From positions 350,750 through 414,749 of the forward strand of contig NZ_GG697128.1 of assembly GCF_000160575.1 (NCBI RefSeq): a stretch of DNA of 64,000 bases, read 5' to 3'. The translations under genes and the position numbers were made by a program. Under the pieces are notes generated by a model. The model had not been told where the DNA came from, did no database searches, and saw only the letters and a list, made by a program, of their open reading frames with translations. Positions 1-6,852 of the stretch are shown one piece after another; positions within the stretch are counted from its first letter, which is position 1; each line of letters opens with the position of its first letter. Origin of the DNA: Weissella paramesenteroides ATCC 33313 (GTDB lineage: Bacteria; Bacillota; Bacilli; Lactobacillales; Lactobacillaceae).

Positions 1-45
1 TTCCGTAAATTGGAATAAGCTTTTTTGCTATTTGTCAAAAGATAA

Positions 46-822
46 TTAGTTCTTCTTACCTTCAACAAGATCAGTCAATTCTTCGATTGAAGCAGGCTTG
101 TCACCTTCAGCTGCAAAATCAGCTTCTTCAACTGCATCTTCACCTTGGTTACCTTCAATAATAGCATCTGCCATCTTTGAAGTAATCAAACGTACGGCAC
201 GGATTGCATCATCGTTTGATGGAATCTTAACGTCAATTTGATCTGGATCAGCGTTAGTATCGACCATAGCCACGATAGGAATGTTCAACTTGTGTGCTTC
301 TTGCACAGCCAATTGTTCCTTGTGAGGATCAACGATGAACATCAAATCAGGAATCTTAGGCATATCAGCAATACCACCCAAGAACTTGTCCAACTTCTCA
401 CGTTGCTTGATTAGCAATGAAACTTCCTTCTTTGGCAAACGATCGAAAGTACCGTCTTCTTCCATTGCACGCAATTCCTTTAGACGAGCAATACGAGCTT
501 GGATAGTCTTCCAGTTAGTCAAAGTTCCACCTAACCAACGGTGGTTAACGTAGAACATGTTTGCACGAGTTGCTTCTTCTGCAATTGAGTCTTGTGCTTG
601 CTTCTTAGTACCAACGAACAATACCGTTGCACCATCAGCAGCTGCATCGCGAACATAGTTATATGCTTGGTCAACCAACTTAACTGTCTTTTGCAAATCG
701 ATAATGTAAATACCGTTACGTTCCGTAAAGATGTAATCTGACATCTTTGGGTTCCAACGACGAGTTTGGTGTCCGAAGTGTACACCAGCTTCAAGCAATT
801 GCTTCATTGAGATTACTGCCAT
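46..822 (-). CDS. rpsB: 30S ribosomal protein S2
   Basis: This gene encodes the small-subunit ribosomal protein S2 (258 aa), needed for 30S assembly and translation initiation. The N-terminus reads [19 protein letters not shown], the family signature, followed by RRWNPKM and by the conserved VDTNADP segment near residue 195. The tail is acidic ([16 protein letters not shown]), as is common in lactic acid bacteria. A longer reading frame begins at 891, but the GGAGG at 832-836 lies 9 nt before the ATG at 822 and the family N-terminus starts there, so I chose 822. The gene is monocistronic at its 5' side, with its own promoter and leader; tsf would be expected just beyond the left edge. Confidence 0.98.
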   Translation of the reverse strand: MAVISMKQLLEAGVHFGHQTRRWNPKMSDYIFTERNGIYIIDLQKTVKLVDQAYNYVRDAAADGATVLFVGTKKQAQDSIAEEATRANMFYVNHRWLGGTLTNWKTIQARIARLKELRAMEEDGTFDRLPKKEVSLLIKQREKLDKFLGGIADMPKIPDLMFIVDPHKEQLAVQEAHKLNIPIVAMVDTNADPDQIDVKIPSNDDAIRAVRLITSKMADAIIEGNQGEDAVEEADFAAEGDKPASIEELTDLVEGKKN

Positions 823-937
823 GAGTATCTGCCTCCAAATGTTTTTTCCGCCTAGCCTCGCATGTAGCCTGGCGACCCGGTAAAGGGGCACCCGTCAAAC
901 TATTGAGAACTAGTGTGTATTTTTGGTATAAAACCAA
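823..937 (-). promoter_or_regulatory. GC-rich 5' leader of rpsB, candidate S2 autoregulatory RNA
   Basis: About 115 nt of untranslated leader lie between the predicted start of transcription and the rpsB ATG. A block of roughly 50 nt at 848-897 is about 70% GC by my count, in sharp contrast to the AT-rich surroundings. It contains GGGTGCCC and two copies of AGGCTA, and short GC-rich pairings are possible. Ribosomal protein leaders that bind their own product are known for rpsB in several bacterial groups; I could not fold this one or match it to a specific family. Confidence 0.5.
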
Positions 938-943
938 TAATTA

Positions 944-972
944 ATATTACTCAGTTTTATGCAATATGTCAA
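944..972 (-). promoter_or_regulatory. rpsB promoter
   Basis: Read on the minus strand, a perfect -35 TTGACA (967-972) is separated by 17 nt from a -10 TAATAT (944-949). The -35 overlaps the stop codon of the upstream GIY-YIG gene. Consensus quality fits a highly expressed ribosomal protein gene. Confidence 0.8.
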
Positions 973-1256
973 CCAAAATTTTTCTCAAACTCTGGCACAT
1001 GGTGTTCATATAGAAATCTCTCTTTTTGGCTACGAGTAAGCTTCTTAAACATAGCTTCTGCATGCAATGCATCATGTTTCGTTGTAAACGCCTCCGCATA
1101 AAGCAGTTTCAGTGGGTGTCGTTTGGCTGGTCTAGTAAACTTTGCCCCCTTACCTGCTTCATGGGTGGCTAGACGTTTACCAACATCATCCGTGAACCCA
1201 CAATAAAGCATATTATCCGCAGTCAATAACACGTACATATAATATGGTTTATCCAT
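969..1256 (-). CDS. yazA: GIY-YIG nuclease family protein (YazA/UPF0213)
   Basis: A 95-aa single-domain GIY-YIG protein of the UPF0213/YazA family. The paired motifs appear as MYV and YCG (residues 6-20 of YYMYVLLTADNMLYCGFT), followed by the conserved basic segment AGKGAKFTR and the E near AEAMFKKL. Members of this family are small and often of unknown function, presumably nucleic-acid binding or cleaving. The start at 1256 (MDKPYYMYV) overlaps the end of the methyltransferase gene by 8 nt; a longer frame from 1307 would add 17 residues outside the domain. Bacillus subtilis has the same yabB-yazA pair, which supports both the assignment and translational coupling. Confidence 0.88.
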   Translation of the reverse strand: MDKPYYMYVLLTADNMLYCGFTDDVGKRLATHEAGKGAKFTRPAKRHPLKLLYAEAFTTKHDALHAEAMFKKLTRSQKERFLYEHHVPEFEKNFG

Positions 1257-2013
1257 GCTGCTGACGCCCTTCATAAATTGACCAAACAGCATCTGTATAG
1301 GTGTCATCTAAATTATGGGTAACAATCGGTGGTAAAATCTTTGCTCCTGTTAATTTACCGTCTTTGATTGCATCAATTAACACGATATTAGCCGGTTCAC
1401 CAACTTTAGGATAGACAAATTGAATTTGCTTTGGTGATAAATGATTTTTTTGTAATGACTCTAAAATTTCAAACAAACGATCAGGTCGATGAACCATGAA
1501 AAAATGCGCCTTATTTTTCAACAACTTCTTAGCAGTATATGTTACTAAATCCAAATCTGCCATCAATTCATGACGTGCAATCGCATAATGTTTATTTTCA
1601 TGCATGACTGTATGCTCGTTATCGATCGAAAAATAAGGTGGATTTGATACCACCATATCTGCTGACCCCGGACGAATGTCATTGAAAATATCACGCATAT
1701 CTGCATTCATAATGCGAATTTTATCAGTTAAATCATTCATCATAACTGATCGTTGTGCCATATCGGCTAGACGTTCTTGTATTTCTACACCAACAATTTG
1801 ACCAGAAACTTTGTGCGCCATAAATAGTGACACCGCACCGTTCCCGGCACCAAGATCAACTGTCAAACCCCGACCATTTTTCCGGGGTTCAGCAAAATTG
1901 GCCAGTAATACTGCATCCAGTGAAAATGAAAAGACAGATTTACTTTGAATGATGTGAACGTCGTCATTGTATAGCATATCGATACGTTCATCAGGTAACA
2001 GTTCAACTTTCAT
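1249..2013 (-). CDS. trmN6: tRNA1(Val) (adenine(37)-N6)-methyltransferase-like protein
   Basis: A 254-aa class I SAM-dependent methyltransferase of the YabB/YfiC (TrmN6) type. The SAM-binding motif I is DLGAGNGAV (about residue 53) and motif IV is NPPYF (about residue 122), the signature of N6-adenine methyltransferases acting on RNA or DNA. Family members methylate A37 of tRNA1(Val). The start is the ATG at 2013, preceded by AAGGAG; the in-frame codon at 2037 lacks this spacing. The gene overlaps yazA downstream and is divergent from plsC with a short shared upstream region. Confidence 0.88.
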   Translation of the reverse strand: MKVELLPDERIDMLYNDDVHIIQSKSVFSFSLDAVLLANFAEPRKNGRGLTVDLGAGNGAVSLFMAHKVSGQIVGVEIQERLADMAQRSVMMNDLTDKIRIMNADMRDIFNDIRPGSADMVVSNPPYFSIDNEHTVMHENKHYAIARHELMADLDLVTYTAKKLLKNKAHFFMVHRPDRLFEILESLQKNHLSPKQIQFVYPKVGEPANIVLIDAIKDGKLTGAKILPPIVTHNLDDTYTDAVWSIYEGRQQHG

Positions 2014-2040
2014 ATTTTTCTCCTTATCGTTCACCATCGT

Positions 2041-2078
2041 TTGCCAAAAACGCCTGTTATGTGGGATAATAAGGCGTT
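2041..2078 (+). promoter_or_regulatory. plsC promoter with an overlapping palindrome
   Basis: A -35 TTGCCA (2041-2046), an 18-nt spacer and a -10 GATAAT (2065-2070) precede plsC. Seven-base inverted repeats AACGCCT (2049-2055) and AGGCGTT (2072-2078) bracket the -10. The arrangement is that expected of a repressor operator; the binding protein is unknown, and the repeat does not look like a FabT box. Confidence 0.55.
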
Positions 2079-2100
2079 ATTATTAGGGAGGATGAACAAA

Positions 2101-2733
2101 ATGTTCTATTCATTCATACGTTATGTCGCTGCAGGAATTGTTTGGCTTATCAATGGTCGCTACAAACTGCTAGGGACAGACAAATTACCTGAGGGCAACT
2201 ATATTTTAGTTGGTCCACATCGTACTTGGTGGGAACCTGTATTTTTTGCTCTAGCGGGTTGGCCACATAAATTTAGCTTTATGGCTAAAAAAGAGCTTTT
2301 CAAGAATCCTATTTTACGCTGGATTCTTGTCCATGCCAATGCTTTTTCAGTTGATCGTGACCATCCAGGTCCATCAGCCATTAAAACACCAGTTAAGAAC
2401 TTAAAAAAGACTGACTTAAGTTTGATTATGTTTCCATCTGGTAGTCGCCATTCTGAAGAAATGAAAGGTGGCGCTTTAATGATTGCGAAACTTTCTGGTG
2501 CACCATTAGTACCAATCGTTTATCAAGGACCAGTAAAGTTTTCTGGTTTATTCAAGCGCAAGAATGTCACAATGGCATTTGGTGATCCTATTTACATTGA
2601 TAAGCGTATCAAAGTAAATGAAGAAAATACCGCTGAATTTGGTGATACTCTACAAGCAGCTTTTGACAAGCTAGATGATGAAATTAATCCTGATTGGGTT
2701 TATGTTGATCCAAATCCGAAGAACAAAGATTAA
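2101..2733 (+). CDS. plsC: 1-acyl-sn-glycerol-3-phosphate acyltransferase family protein
   Basis: A 210-aa PlsC-type acyltransferase, expected to acylate lysophosphatidic acid to phosphatidic acid at the inner face of the membrane. Motif I reads HRTWWE (residues 40-45), so the usual H-x4-D is H-x4-E here. The later motif FPSGSRH corresponds to FPEGTRS, and VPIVYQGP to the VPV motif. One hydrophobic stretch lies at the N-terminus. ATG codons occur at 2092 and 2101; GGGAGG at 2086-2091 spaces correctly only for 2101. Transcription is from its own promoter, with a terminator right after the stop. The Asp-to-Glu change could be tolerated or could mark altered substrate use. Confidence 0.85.
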   Translation: MFYSFIRYVAAGIVWLINGRYKLLGTDKLPEGNYILVGPHRTWWEPVFFALAGWPHKFSFMAKKELFKNPILRWILVHANAFSVDRDHPGPSAIKTPVKNLKKTDLSLIMFPSGSRHSEEMKGGALMIAKLSGAPLVPIVYQGPVKFSGLFKRKNVTMAFGDPIYIDKRIKVNEENTAEFGDTLQAAFDKLDDEINPDWVYVDPNPKNKD

Positions 2734-2761
2734 ATCAAGTAGTTAATCAATAATTATAGAG

Positions 2762-2795
2762 AAGTTGGAACAGAAGGATTTGTTCCAACTTTTTT
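2762..2795 (+). terminator. Rho-independent terminator of plsC
   Basis: An 11-bp perfect stem (AAGTTGGAACA / TGTTCCAACTT) with an 8-nt loop is followed by a T run. Confidence 0.9.
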
Positions 2796-2805
2796 ATAAC
2801 TGCAC

Positions 2806-2839
2806 AAAAAAAGTTGAGTATTGATAACTCAACTTTTTT
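2806..2839 (-). terminator. Terminator of the yneF-like gene (bidirectional)
   Basis: A 13-bp perfect stem at 2807-2819 / 2827-2839 with a 7-nt loop starts a few bases after the stop of the minus-strand yneF homologue. The A and T ends of the arms allow it to act in both directions, separating convergent plsC and yneF. Confidence 0.85.
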
Positions 2840-2845
2840 CACACA

Positions 2846-3082
2846 TTACTTCTTTTTTGAAGAAGTTTGTGCTTGACTCTTCATTTGTGCCATCATCTGG
2901 TTCAAACGCTTCTGAGAAGGCTTTTGTCCCATTGATGTCATCATTGATTTCATCATTTCTTCTGAAATTGGCGGATTATTCTTGATGTACGTCTCCATTG
3001 AACGACGTGCGATGAAGAATCCAGCGACAGCGCCAACTACCGCGGCAAGAACGACAATAAAAATCCAAATTGTTGTGCTCAT
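2846..3082 (-). CDS. yneF: YneF family membrane protein (UPF0154)
   Basis: A 78-aa protein with one N-terminal membrane segment (about residues 4-25, IWIFIVVLAAVVGAVAGFFI) and a Met/Lys/Gln-rich tail. The segment FFIARRSMETYIKNNPPI and the following MMKSMMTSMGQKPSQK are the UPF0154/YneF signature. No molecular function is established for the family. Its ribosome binding site is TTTGGAG. In Bacillus, yneF lies in the lexA-ynzC-tkt neighbourhood, and the same partners occur here. Confidence 0.85.
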   Translation of the reverse strand: MSTTIWIFIVVLAAVVGAVAGFFIARRSMETYIKNNPPISEEMMKSMMTSMGQKPSQKRLNQMMAQMKSQAQTSSKKK

Positions 3083-3154
3083 TTTATTACTCCAAAAATA
3101 TATTCAAATATCATTATAGCGAACTAAATGCCGTTTGACTAGCTACCCGAACGA

Positions 3155-3409
3155 TTAATTATCACGTAATCCCTTATCACGCTGAATTTTCTTTACTTTT
3201 TCAGGAGTTACTTCATTGCCATTCTCATCGTAGACTTGTAGCATTTCTACTTGAGAACGAAAGGACTTTCTAAAATTATCCAAAAATTCAGCCCGCAAAT
3301 CCGCACGTTCGGCAACTTCATCCTTTGTTAATCCTTCTGGAGATTTTGCTTTTGCTGCTAATTCATTAATTCGTGAACGAACAGCCATCATGTGATCTGT
3401 CTCAACCAT
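3155..3409 (-). CDS. ynzC: DUF896 family protein (YnzC-like, UPF0291)
   Basis: An 84-aa DUF896 protein: the helical hairpin INELAAKAKSPEGLTKDE, then RAEFLDNFRKSFRSQVE, and the C-terminal VTPEKVKKIQR. The gene is divergent from lexA with 134 nt between the starts. In Bacillus subtilis the divergent operon is yneA-yneB-ynzC and is under LexA control. Here yneA (SOS cell-division inhibitor) and yneB are absent and only ynzC remains. The ribosome binding site is AAAGGTGG. Function of the family is unknown; a link to the SOS response is inferred from position only. Confidence 0.87.
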   Translation of the reverse strand: MVETDHMMAVRSRINELAAKAKSPEGLTKDEVAERADLRAEFLDNFRKSFRSQVEMLQVYDENGNEVTPEKVKKIQRDKGLRDN

Positions 3410-3543
3410 GCTAGTTCCACCTTTTTTGAATTTAATGTTACCATTTTAACATATTTTGATTAATAATATTTGTATTAACTGATGTACATATGAGCAGATG
3501 TTTGTCGTACAATATTCAGTAGTTACAAAGGAGCAACTAACGT

Positions 3544-4119
3544 ATGACAAAAAAGCCTAGAAAGCAATTAGATATACTACAATATATATATGAAAAACAG
3601 TTAACCAGTGGTTACCCGCCTACTATTCGTGAAATTGGAGCAAAAGTTGGTCTAGCATCATCCTCAACCGTGCATGGTCACCTAGACCGCTTACAAAAAA
3701 AGGGCTTGATTACTAAGGATGCTGAAAAGACTCGCGCAATCAAGGTAACACCACAAGGCATGTCATTACTAAATCAGGATTATCATAATGATGAAACGAA
3801 AGAGCCAGTCACTAATATAACAATACAAAATTTATTTTCATTCGATGATGATACTTTTATCCTACAGCAACACAGTAACACCATGCTCAATATTGGTATT
3901 TTAAATAATGATTATTTGATTGTTAAAAAGCAAAAATCCGTTGTCAATGGTGATATTATTGTTGTTAAAATTAATGAAATGACTAACGTGTACCGCTATT
4001 TCAAGGAAGGTACTCATTGCCGGCTACAACCAGAGAATAGTAATTTAAAACCTGTTATTATTGAAAATCCTACTATTCTTGGCCGCGTCGTTGGAATTTA
4101 CCGCAATCATATCAATTAA
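3544..4119 (+). CDS. lexA: LexA-like repressor lacking the self-cleavage residues
   Basis: A 191-aa LexA homologue. The N-terminal winged helix is canonical (GYPPTIREIGAKVGL, then SSSTVHGHLDRLQKKGL). The C-terminal S24-like half is recognisable by GILNNDYLIVKKQ, NGDIIVV, RLQPEN and ILGRVVG. Three things needed for RecA-stimulated self-cleavage are changed. The GDSM motif carrying the nucleophilic Ser is SNTM, with Thr113. The Lys of ATVKRF is Tyr150 (NVYRYF). The segment holding the Ala-Gly scissile bond is missing, which explains the shorter length (about 205 aa is usual). It should bind DNA and dimerise, but I predict it cannot cut itself. A second, functional lexA elsewhere in the genome cannot be excluded. 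Confidence 0.88.
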   Translation: MTKKPRKQLDILQYIYEKQLTSGYPPTIREIGAKVGLASSSTVHGHLDRLQKKGLITKDAEKTRAIKVTPQGMSLLNQDYHNDETKEPVTNITIQNLFSFDDDTFILQQHSNTMLNIGILNNDYLIVKKQKSVVNGDIIVVKINEMTNVYRYFKEGTHCRLQPENSNLKPVIIENPTILGRVVGIYRNHIN

Positions 4120-4140
4120 ATTCAGAAAATACCTAATAAA

Positions 4141-4199
4141 GCAATCAAATACCCTAATCTATCAACTCATTAATTTGATAGATTAGGGTATTTGATTGC
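4141..4199. terminator. 25-bp perfect hairpin between convergent lexA and mgtC
   Basis: Arms at 4141-4165 and 4175-4199 are perfectly complementary over 25 bp with a 9-nt loop. The right arm ends on the first base of the mgtC stop codon. No clear T run follows on either strand, so it is not a standard intrinsic terminator, though it sits where a bidirectional one is expected. Confidence 0.65.
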
Positions 4200-4864
4200 T
4201 ATAGACCCATTTCCCAACTTAAATCAATATCAGTATCAGATATCATCTGACCAACGTCCTCAAGTGATAAATTCCTTGGTGTTGATAAAGCTAAATTCAC
4301 TGTCAATCCTTCTGACGATTTTTTCAAACTAGAGACCTTGCTTGAAATGTGCTGCTCTTCTAGGTAATTACGTAGTTTTTTCACATCATCAATTTTTTTC
4401 AAGTAAACTCTAATCGAAAATGACTGGCGCAAATTAAAATCATTAAAATAATGAAATGCCAGTTGCAAAATAACGATAATAAATGTCGCTGCAAAGCCCA
4501 CTTCGTACAAACCGGCCCCAATGGCCATCCCCACACCAGCAGTTGTCCAAATACCAGCTGCCGTTGTTAGACCACCAATCACATTAAAGTCTGGACTACG
4601 AACAATTATCATCCCTGCACCTAGAAAACTGATACCACTAACAATCTGGGCAGCAATACGTGATGGATCGAGGTTAACATTTTGCATGCCTAAAACAGAG
4701 CCAAAGCCATATTGTGAAACAATCATCATTAACGCTGCACCTAAACTAACAATTGCATGCGTTCGTAGACCGGCAGATTTCGACCTAGTTTGTCTTTCAA
4801 TACCAATTAATAAGCCTGCCAGAGTTGCTAATAATAGACGAATTAATAATTCTTTAGTTGTCAT
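4199..4864 (-). CDS. MgtC/SapB family membrane protein
   Basis: A 221-aa MgtC/SapB family protein. The N-terminal membrane domain carries the family signature GLLIGIERQ, then GLRTHAIVSLGAALMM, and GISFLGAGMI with GLTTAAGIWTTA; about five membrane segments span residues 5-135. The soluble C-terminal part (about 140-221) looks like a small ACT-like domain. MgtC proteins are linked to growth at low Mg2+ and to modulation of the membrane ATPase in pathogens; the role in a lactic acid bacterium is not known. The start is fixed by GGAGG 4 nt upstream. Confidence 0.88.
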   Translation of the reverse strand: MTTKELLIRLLLATLAGLLIGIERQTRSKSAGLRTHAIVSLGAALMMIVSQYGFGSVLGMQNVNLDPSRIAAQIVSGISFLGAGMIIVRSPDFNVIGGLTTAAGIWTTAGVGMAIGAGLYEVGFAATFIIVILQLAFHYFNDFNLRQSFSIRVYLKKIDDVKKLRNYLEEQHISSKVSSLKKSSEGLTVNLALSTPRNLSLEDVGQMISDTDIDLSWEMGL

Positions 4865-4939
4865 TTTACCTCCATCCCAAATAATGCCTGATATTTAGCT
4901 GATCGGTGACGTTATTTGTTTCATACTTTCTATTTAACC

Positions 4940-4981
4940 AAAAAAATGACTCTGATAACAGAAATTAAACCGCTATCAGAG
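4940..4981 (-). terminator. Terminator of the O-acetyltransferase gene
   Basis: Read on the minus strand, CTCTGATA pairs with TATCAGAG (4950-4957 / 4974-4981) and a run of T with one interruption follows. It begins 11 nt after the stop codon. Confidence 0.8.
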
Positions 4982-4992
4982 CACTTAGTTAC

Positions 4993-5610
4993 CTAATTTT
5001 TTCGATCATCATAATACGATTGTTCTTGCTGTTCCCAATAATCTTGATCTTCGGCTGTTATTTGCCGCATTACCTTAGCCGGATTCCCTACAGCTACCGT
5101 ATTGGCAGGAACATCTTTCACAACAACTGCTCCACCACCGATAACCGCATTATCACCGATTGTGACACCAGGTCCAATAAAAACATTGGCGCCAATCCAA
5201 ACATTATTGCCAATGTTAATTGGTTTACCAAATTCTAGTCCACGTGTCCGGACACCAGCATCAATGGGGTGTCCGGCTGTAATTAAACTTACACGTGGTC
5301 CAATCATCACGTGATCACCAATATGTATCTCACACGTATCTAATATCGTTAACCCAGTATTCCCATAGAAAGCTTCACCAATATAGACATTTTTACCGTA
5401 ATCTATATAAACGTCTGGCTCAATGTAACTCCCCTCACCAACTGACCCAAATATTTCTGATAGTAACCCCTGGACCTGATCTTCTTCTTCATGAGCAACC
5501 TGATTGTACAAGGCAACCCTCCGCTTACATGCCTTTCGCAAAGCAATCAATTCTTTGTCAGTTGAATCATACAAATTAGCTGACAACATAATCTCACGTT
5601 CAGTTTTCAT
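4993..5610 (-). CDS. maa: Maltose O-acetyltransferase-type hexapeptide acetyltransferase
   Basis: A 205-aa left-handed beta-helix acetyltransferase. The N-terminal Mac domain (REIMLSANLYDSTDKELI) identifies the maltose/galactoside O-acetyltransferase branch. Hexapeptide repeats run from about residue 75 to 185, with the active-site segment ITAGHPIDAGVR containing the catalytic His, then NVWIGANVFIGPGVTIGDNAVIGGGAVV. These enzymes transfer acetyl from acetyl-CoA to sugar 6-hydroxyls in the cytoplasm; the natural acceptor is usually unknown. The start has AGGGGGC upstream, and a terminator follows the gene. Confidence 0.88.
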   Translation of the reverse strand: MKTEREIMLSANLYDSTDKELIALRKACKRRVALYNQVAHEEEDQVQGLLSEIFGSVGEGSYIEPDVYIDYGKNVYIGEAFYGNTGLTILDTCEIHIGDHVMIGPRVSLITAGHPIDAGVRTRGLEFGKPINIGNNVWIGANVFIGPGVTIGDNAVIGGGAVVVKDVPANTVAVGNPAKVMRQITAEDQDYWEQQEQSYYDDRKN

Positions 5611-5673
5611 TTAATAGCCCCCTATTGTATATGAACTGTCTAATTCTAACATAAGTCTCGTCACCGTGACCAA

Positions 5674-5702
5674 TTGTGAAAGTCGGATTTAAATGATAAC
5701 AT
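5674..5702 (+). promoter_or_regulatory. Putative promoter of the membrane acyltransferase at 5738
   Basis: TTGTGA (5674-5679), a 17-nt spacer and TAACAT (5697-5702) precede the gene. Both hexamers deviate from consensus. Confidence 0.4.
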
Positions 5703-5737
5703 TATTTTTATCAGTTTTATTTTAGAAAGGCAATTAT

Positions 5738-6799
5738 ATGACAACGTCTAAACGAAATCTCTCCTTTGATATTGCTCGTGCAATGGCGATTTACCTGGTA
5801 ATCATCGGCCATTCAATGACTGGTTTATGGGGAACATGGCAATCTAATTTTGTATTTGCCGCAAACTTACCAGTATTCTTTATTATCTCTGGTTACTTCT
5901 ATCATTCAAAAAAAATGAAAGATGTCATCCAAACTGGAATTAATACATTACTAATACCTTTTTTTATTGTTACCATTCTCTATATCGGATTGAGAACGAT
6001 TATTGGTGAATTTATCCAACATATTCATTATCTAAATTTTCAAACGTTACTACCACTCATATATGGAAATGGCGCAACTGCCCATTCACCATTTGGCTTT
6101 GACTTAAGTTCACATGCAGGTGCTGTCTGGTTCCTGCCAACGATGTTCATCGCAAATATCATTTTCCATTTGTTAATGAAATCAAATAAAGAATTTATCC
6201 GCTTCATTATTGTCATCATTTTATTTGGCACTGGTTATACATTAGCTCAGTATGCTTACTTTCCTTGGTCTATACAAGCTGCATTAGAAGTTCAAATTTA
6301 TTACCTATTTGGCTACTGGTTAGCAAAGATTGTAAAAAAATATTCAGAAAAAAAAGTTTTTACCAATCTTCCTCTTTTAATAGTCGGCCTAGTCTTTTGG
6401 ATTATGAGTGCAACTAGCGGTACATACGAACTAAATCGCGGTTTAGCAGATAACATGCTAATGGCAGTTTTAGGTGGTATCGGTAGTGCTGTTGTCCTCT
6501 TAGGTATCGCTTTTTTTATTGAAAAACATTGGCAAAAATTGGCTAATTTGCTGAGCTATGTAGGTCAATATTCACTAGTTCTTCTGTGCATCCATTCAAT
6601 GGACATTGGACTATTAGATTCTGAAATAATGCATTTCTTCCAATCACAAGCTTGGTTCTTAAAGGACAGTCTGATTGCTTACATTGGTTTAATGCTAGCG
6701 AGAATTTTATATACAACCTTTTTCACATGGATTTTACTAAAAATAAAGTTTATCTATCAATTATTCGTTGATCGAAATTTCCCACTAAAAAAACTCTAA
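5738..6799 (+). CDS. Acyltransferase family 3 membrane protein
   Basis: A 353-aa polytopic acyltransferase 3 family protein, like fucose 4-O-acetylases. The family start motif is RNLSFDIARAMAIYLVIIGH, with the conserved His at its end, followed by FFIISGYFYHSKKMKD. About ten hydrophobic segments cover the chain. Members O-acetylate exported glycans from the membrane. It stands alone between two terminators and is convergent with the LtaS-like gene. The start is set by AGAAAGG 8 nt before the ATG. Acceptor unknown; teichoic acid or peptidoglycan is plausible given the neighbours. Confidence 0.82.
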   Translation: MTTSKRNLSFDIARAMAIYLVIIGHSMTGLWGTWQSNFVFAANLPVFFIISGYFYHSKKMKDVIQTGINTLLIPFFIVTILYIGLRTIIGEFIQHIHYLNFQTLLPLIYGNGATAHSPFGFDLSSHAGAVWFLPTMFIANIIFHLLMKSNKEFIRFIIVIILFGTGYTLAQYAYFPWSIQAALEVQIYYLFGYWLAKIVKKYSEKKVFTNLPLLIVGLVFWIMSATSGTYELNRGLADNMLMAVLGGIGSAVVLLGIAFFIEKHWQKLANLLSYVGQYSLVLLCIHSMDIGLLDSEIMHFFQSQAWFLKDSLIAYIGLMLARILYTTFFTWILLKIKFIYQLFVDRNFPLKKL

Positions 6800-6802
6800 T
6801 AA

Positions 6803-6852
6803 AAAATAAAGCATCTTGTCCACTTTTCATTAGTGACAAGATGCTTTATTTT
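6803..6852. terminator. Bidirectional terminator between the acyltransferase and ltaS-like genes
   Basis: An 18-bp perfect stem (6803-6820 / 6835-6852) has A-rich and T-rich ends on both sides. It overlaps the stop codon of the minus-strand sulfatase gene. Confidence 0.9.

Noticed and set aside
335-553. Antisense open frames inside rpsB, dnaK, dnaJ, recJ and glf
   Set aside because: They lie opposite strongly conserved genes and have no ribosome binding site or recognisable domain.
3484-3495. Possible LexA box GTACATATGAGC between ynzC and lexA
   Set aside because: It matches the Gram-positive core GAACATATGTTC at 9 of 12 positions but lacks the right half-site, so I do not annotate it.
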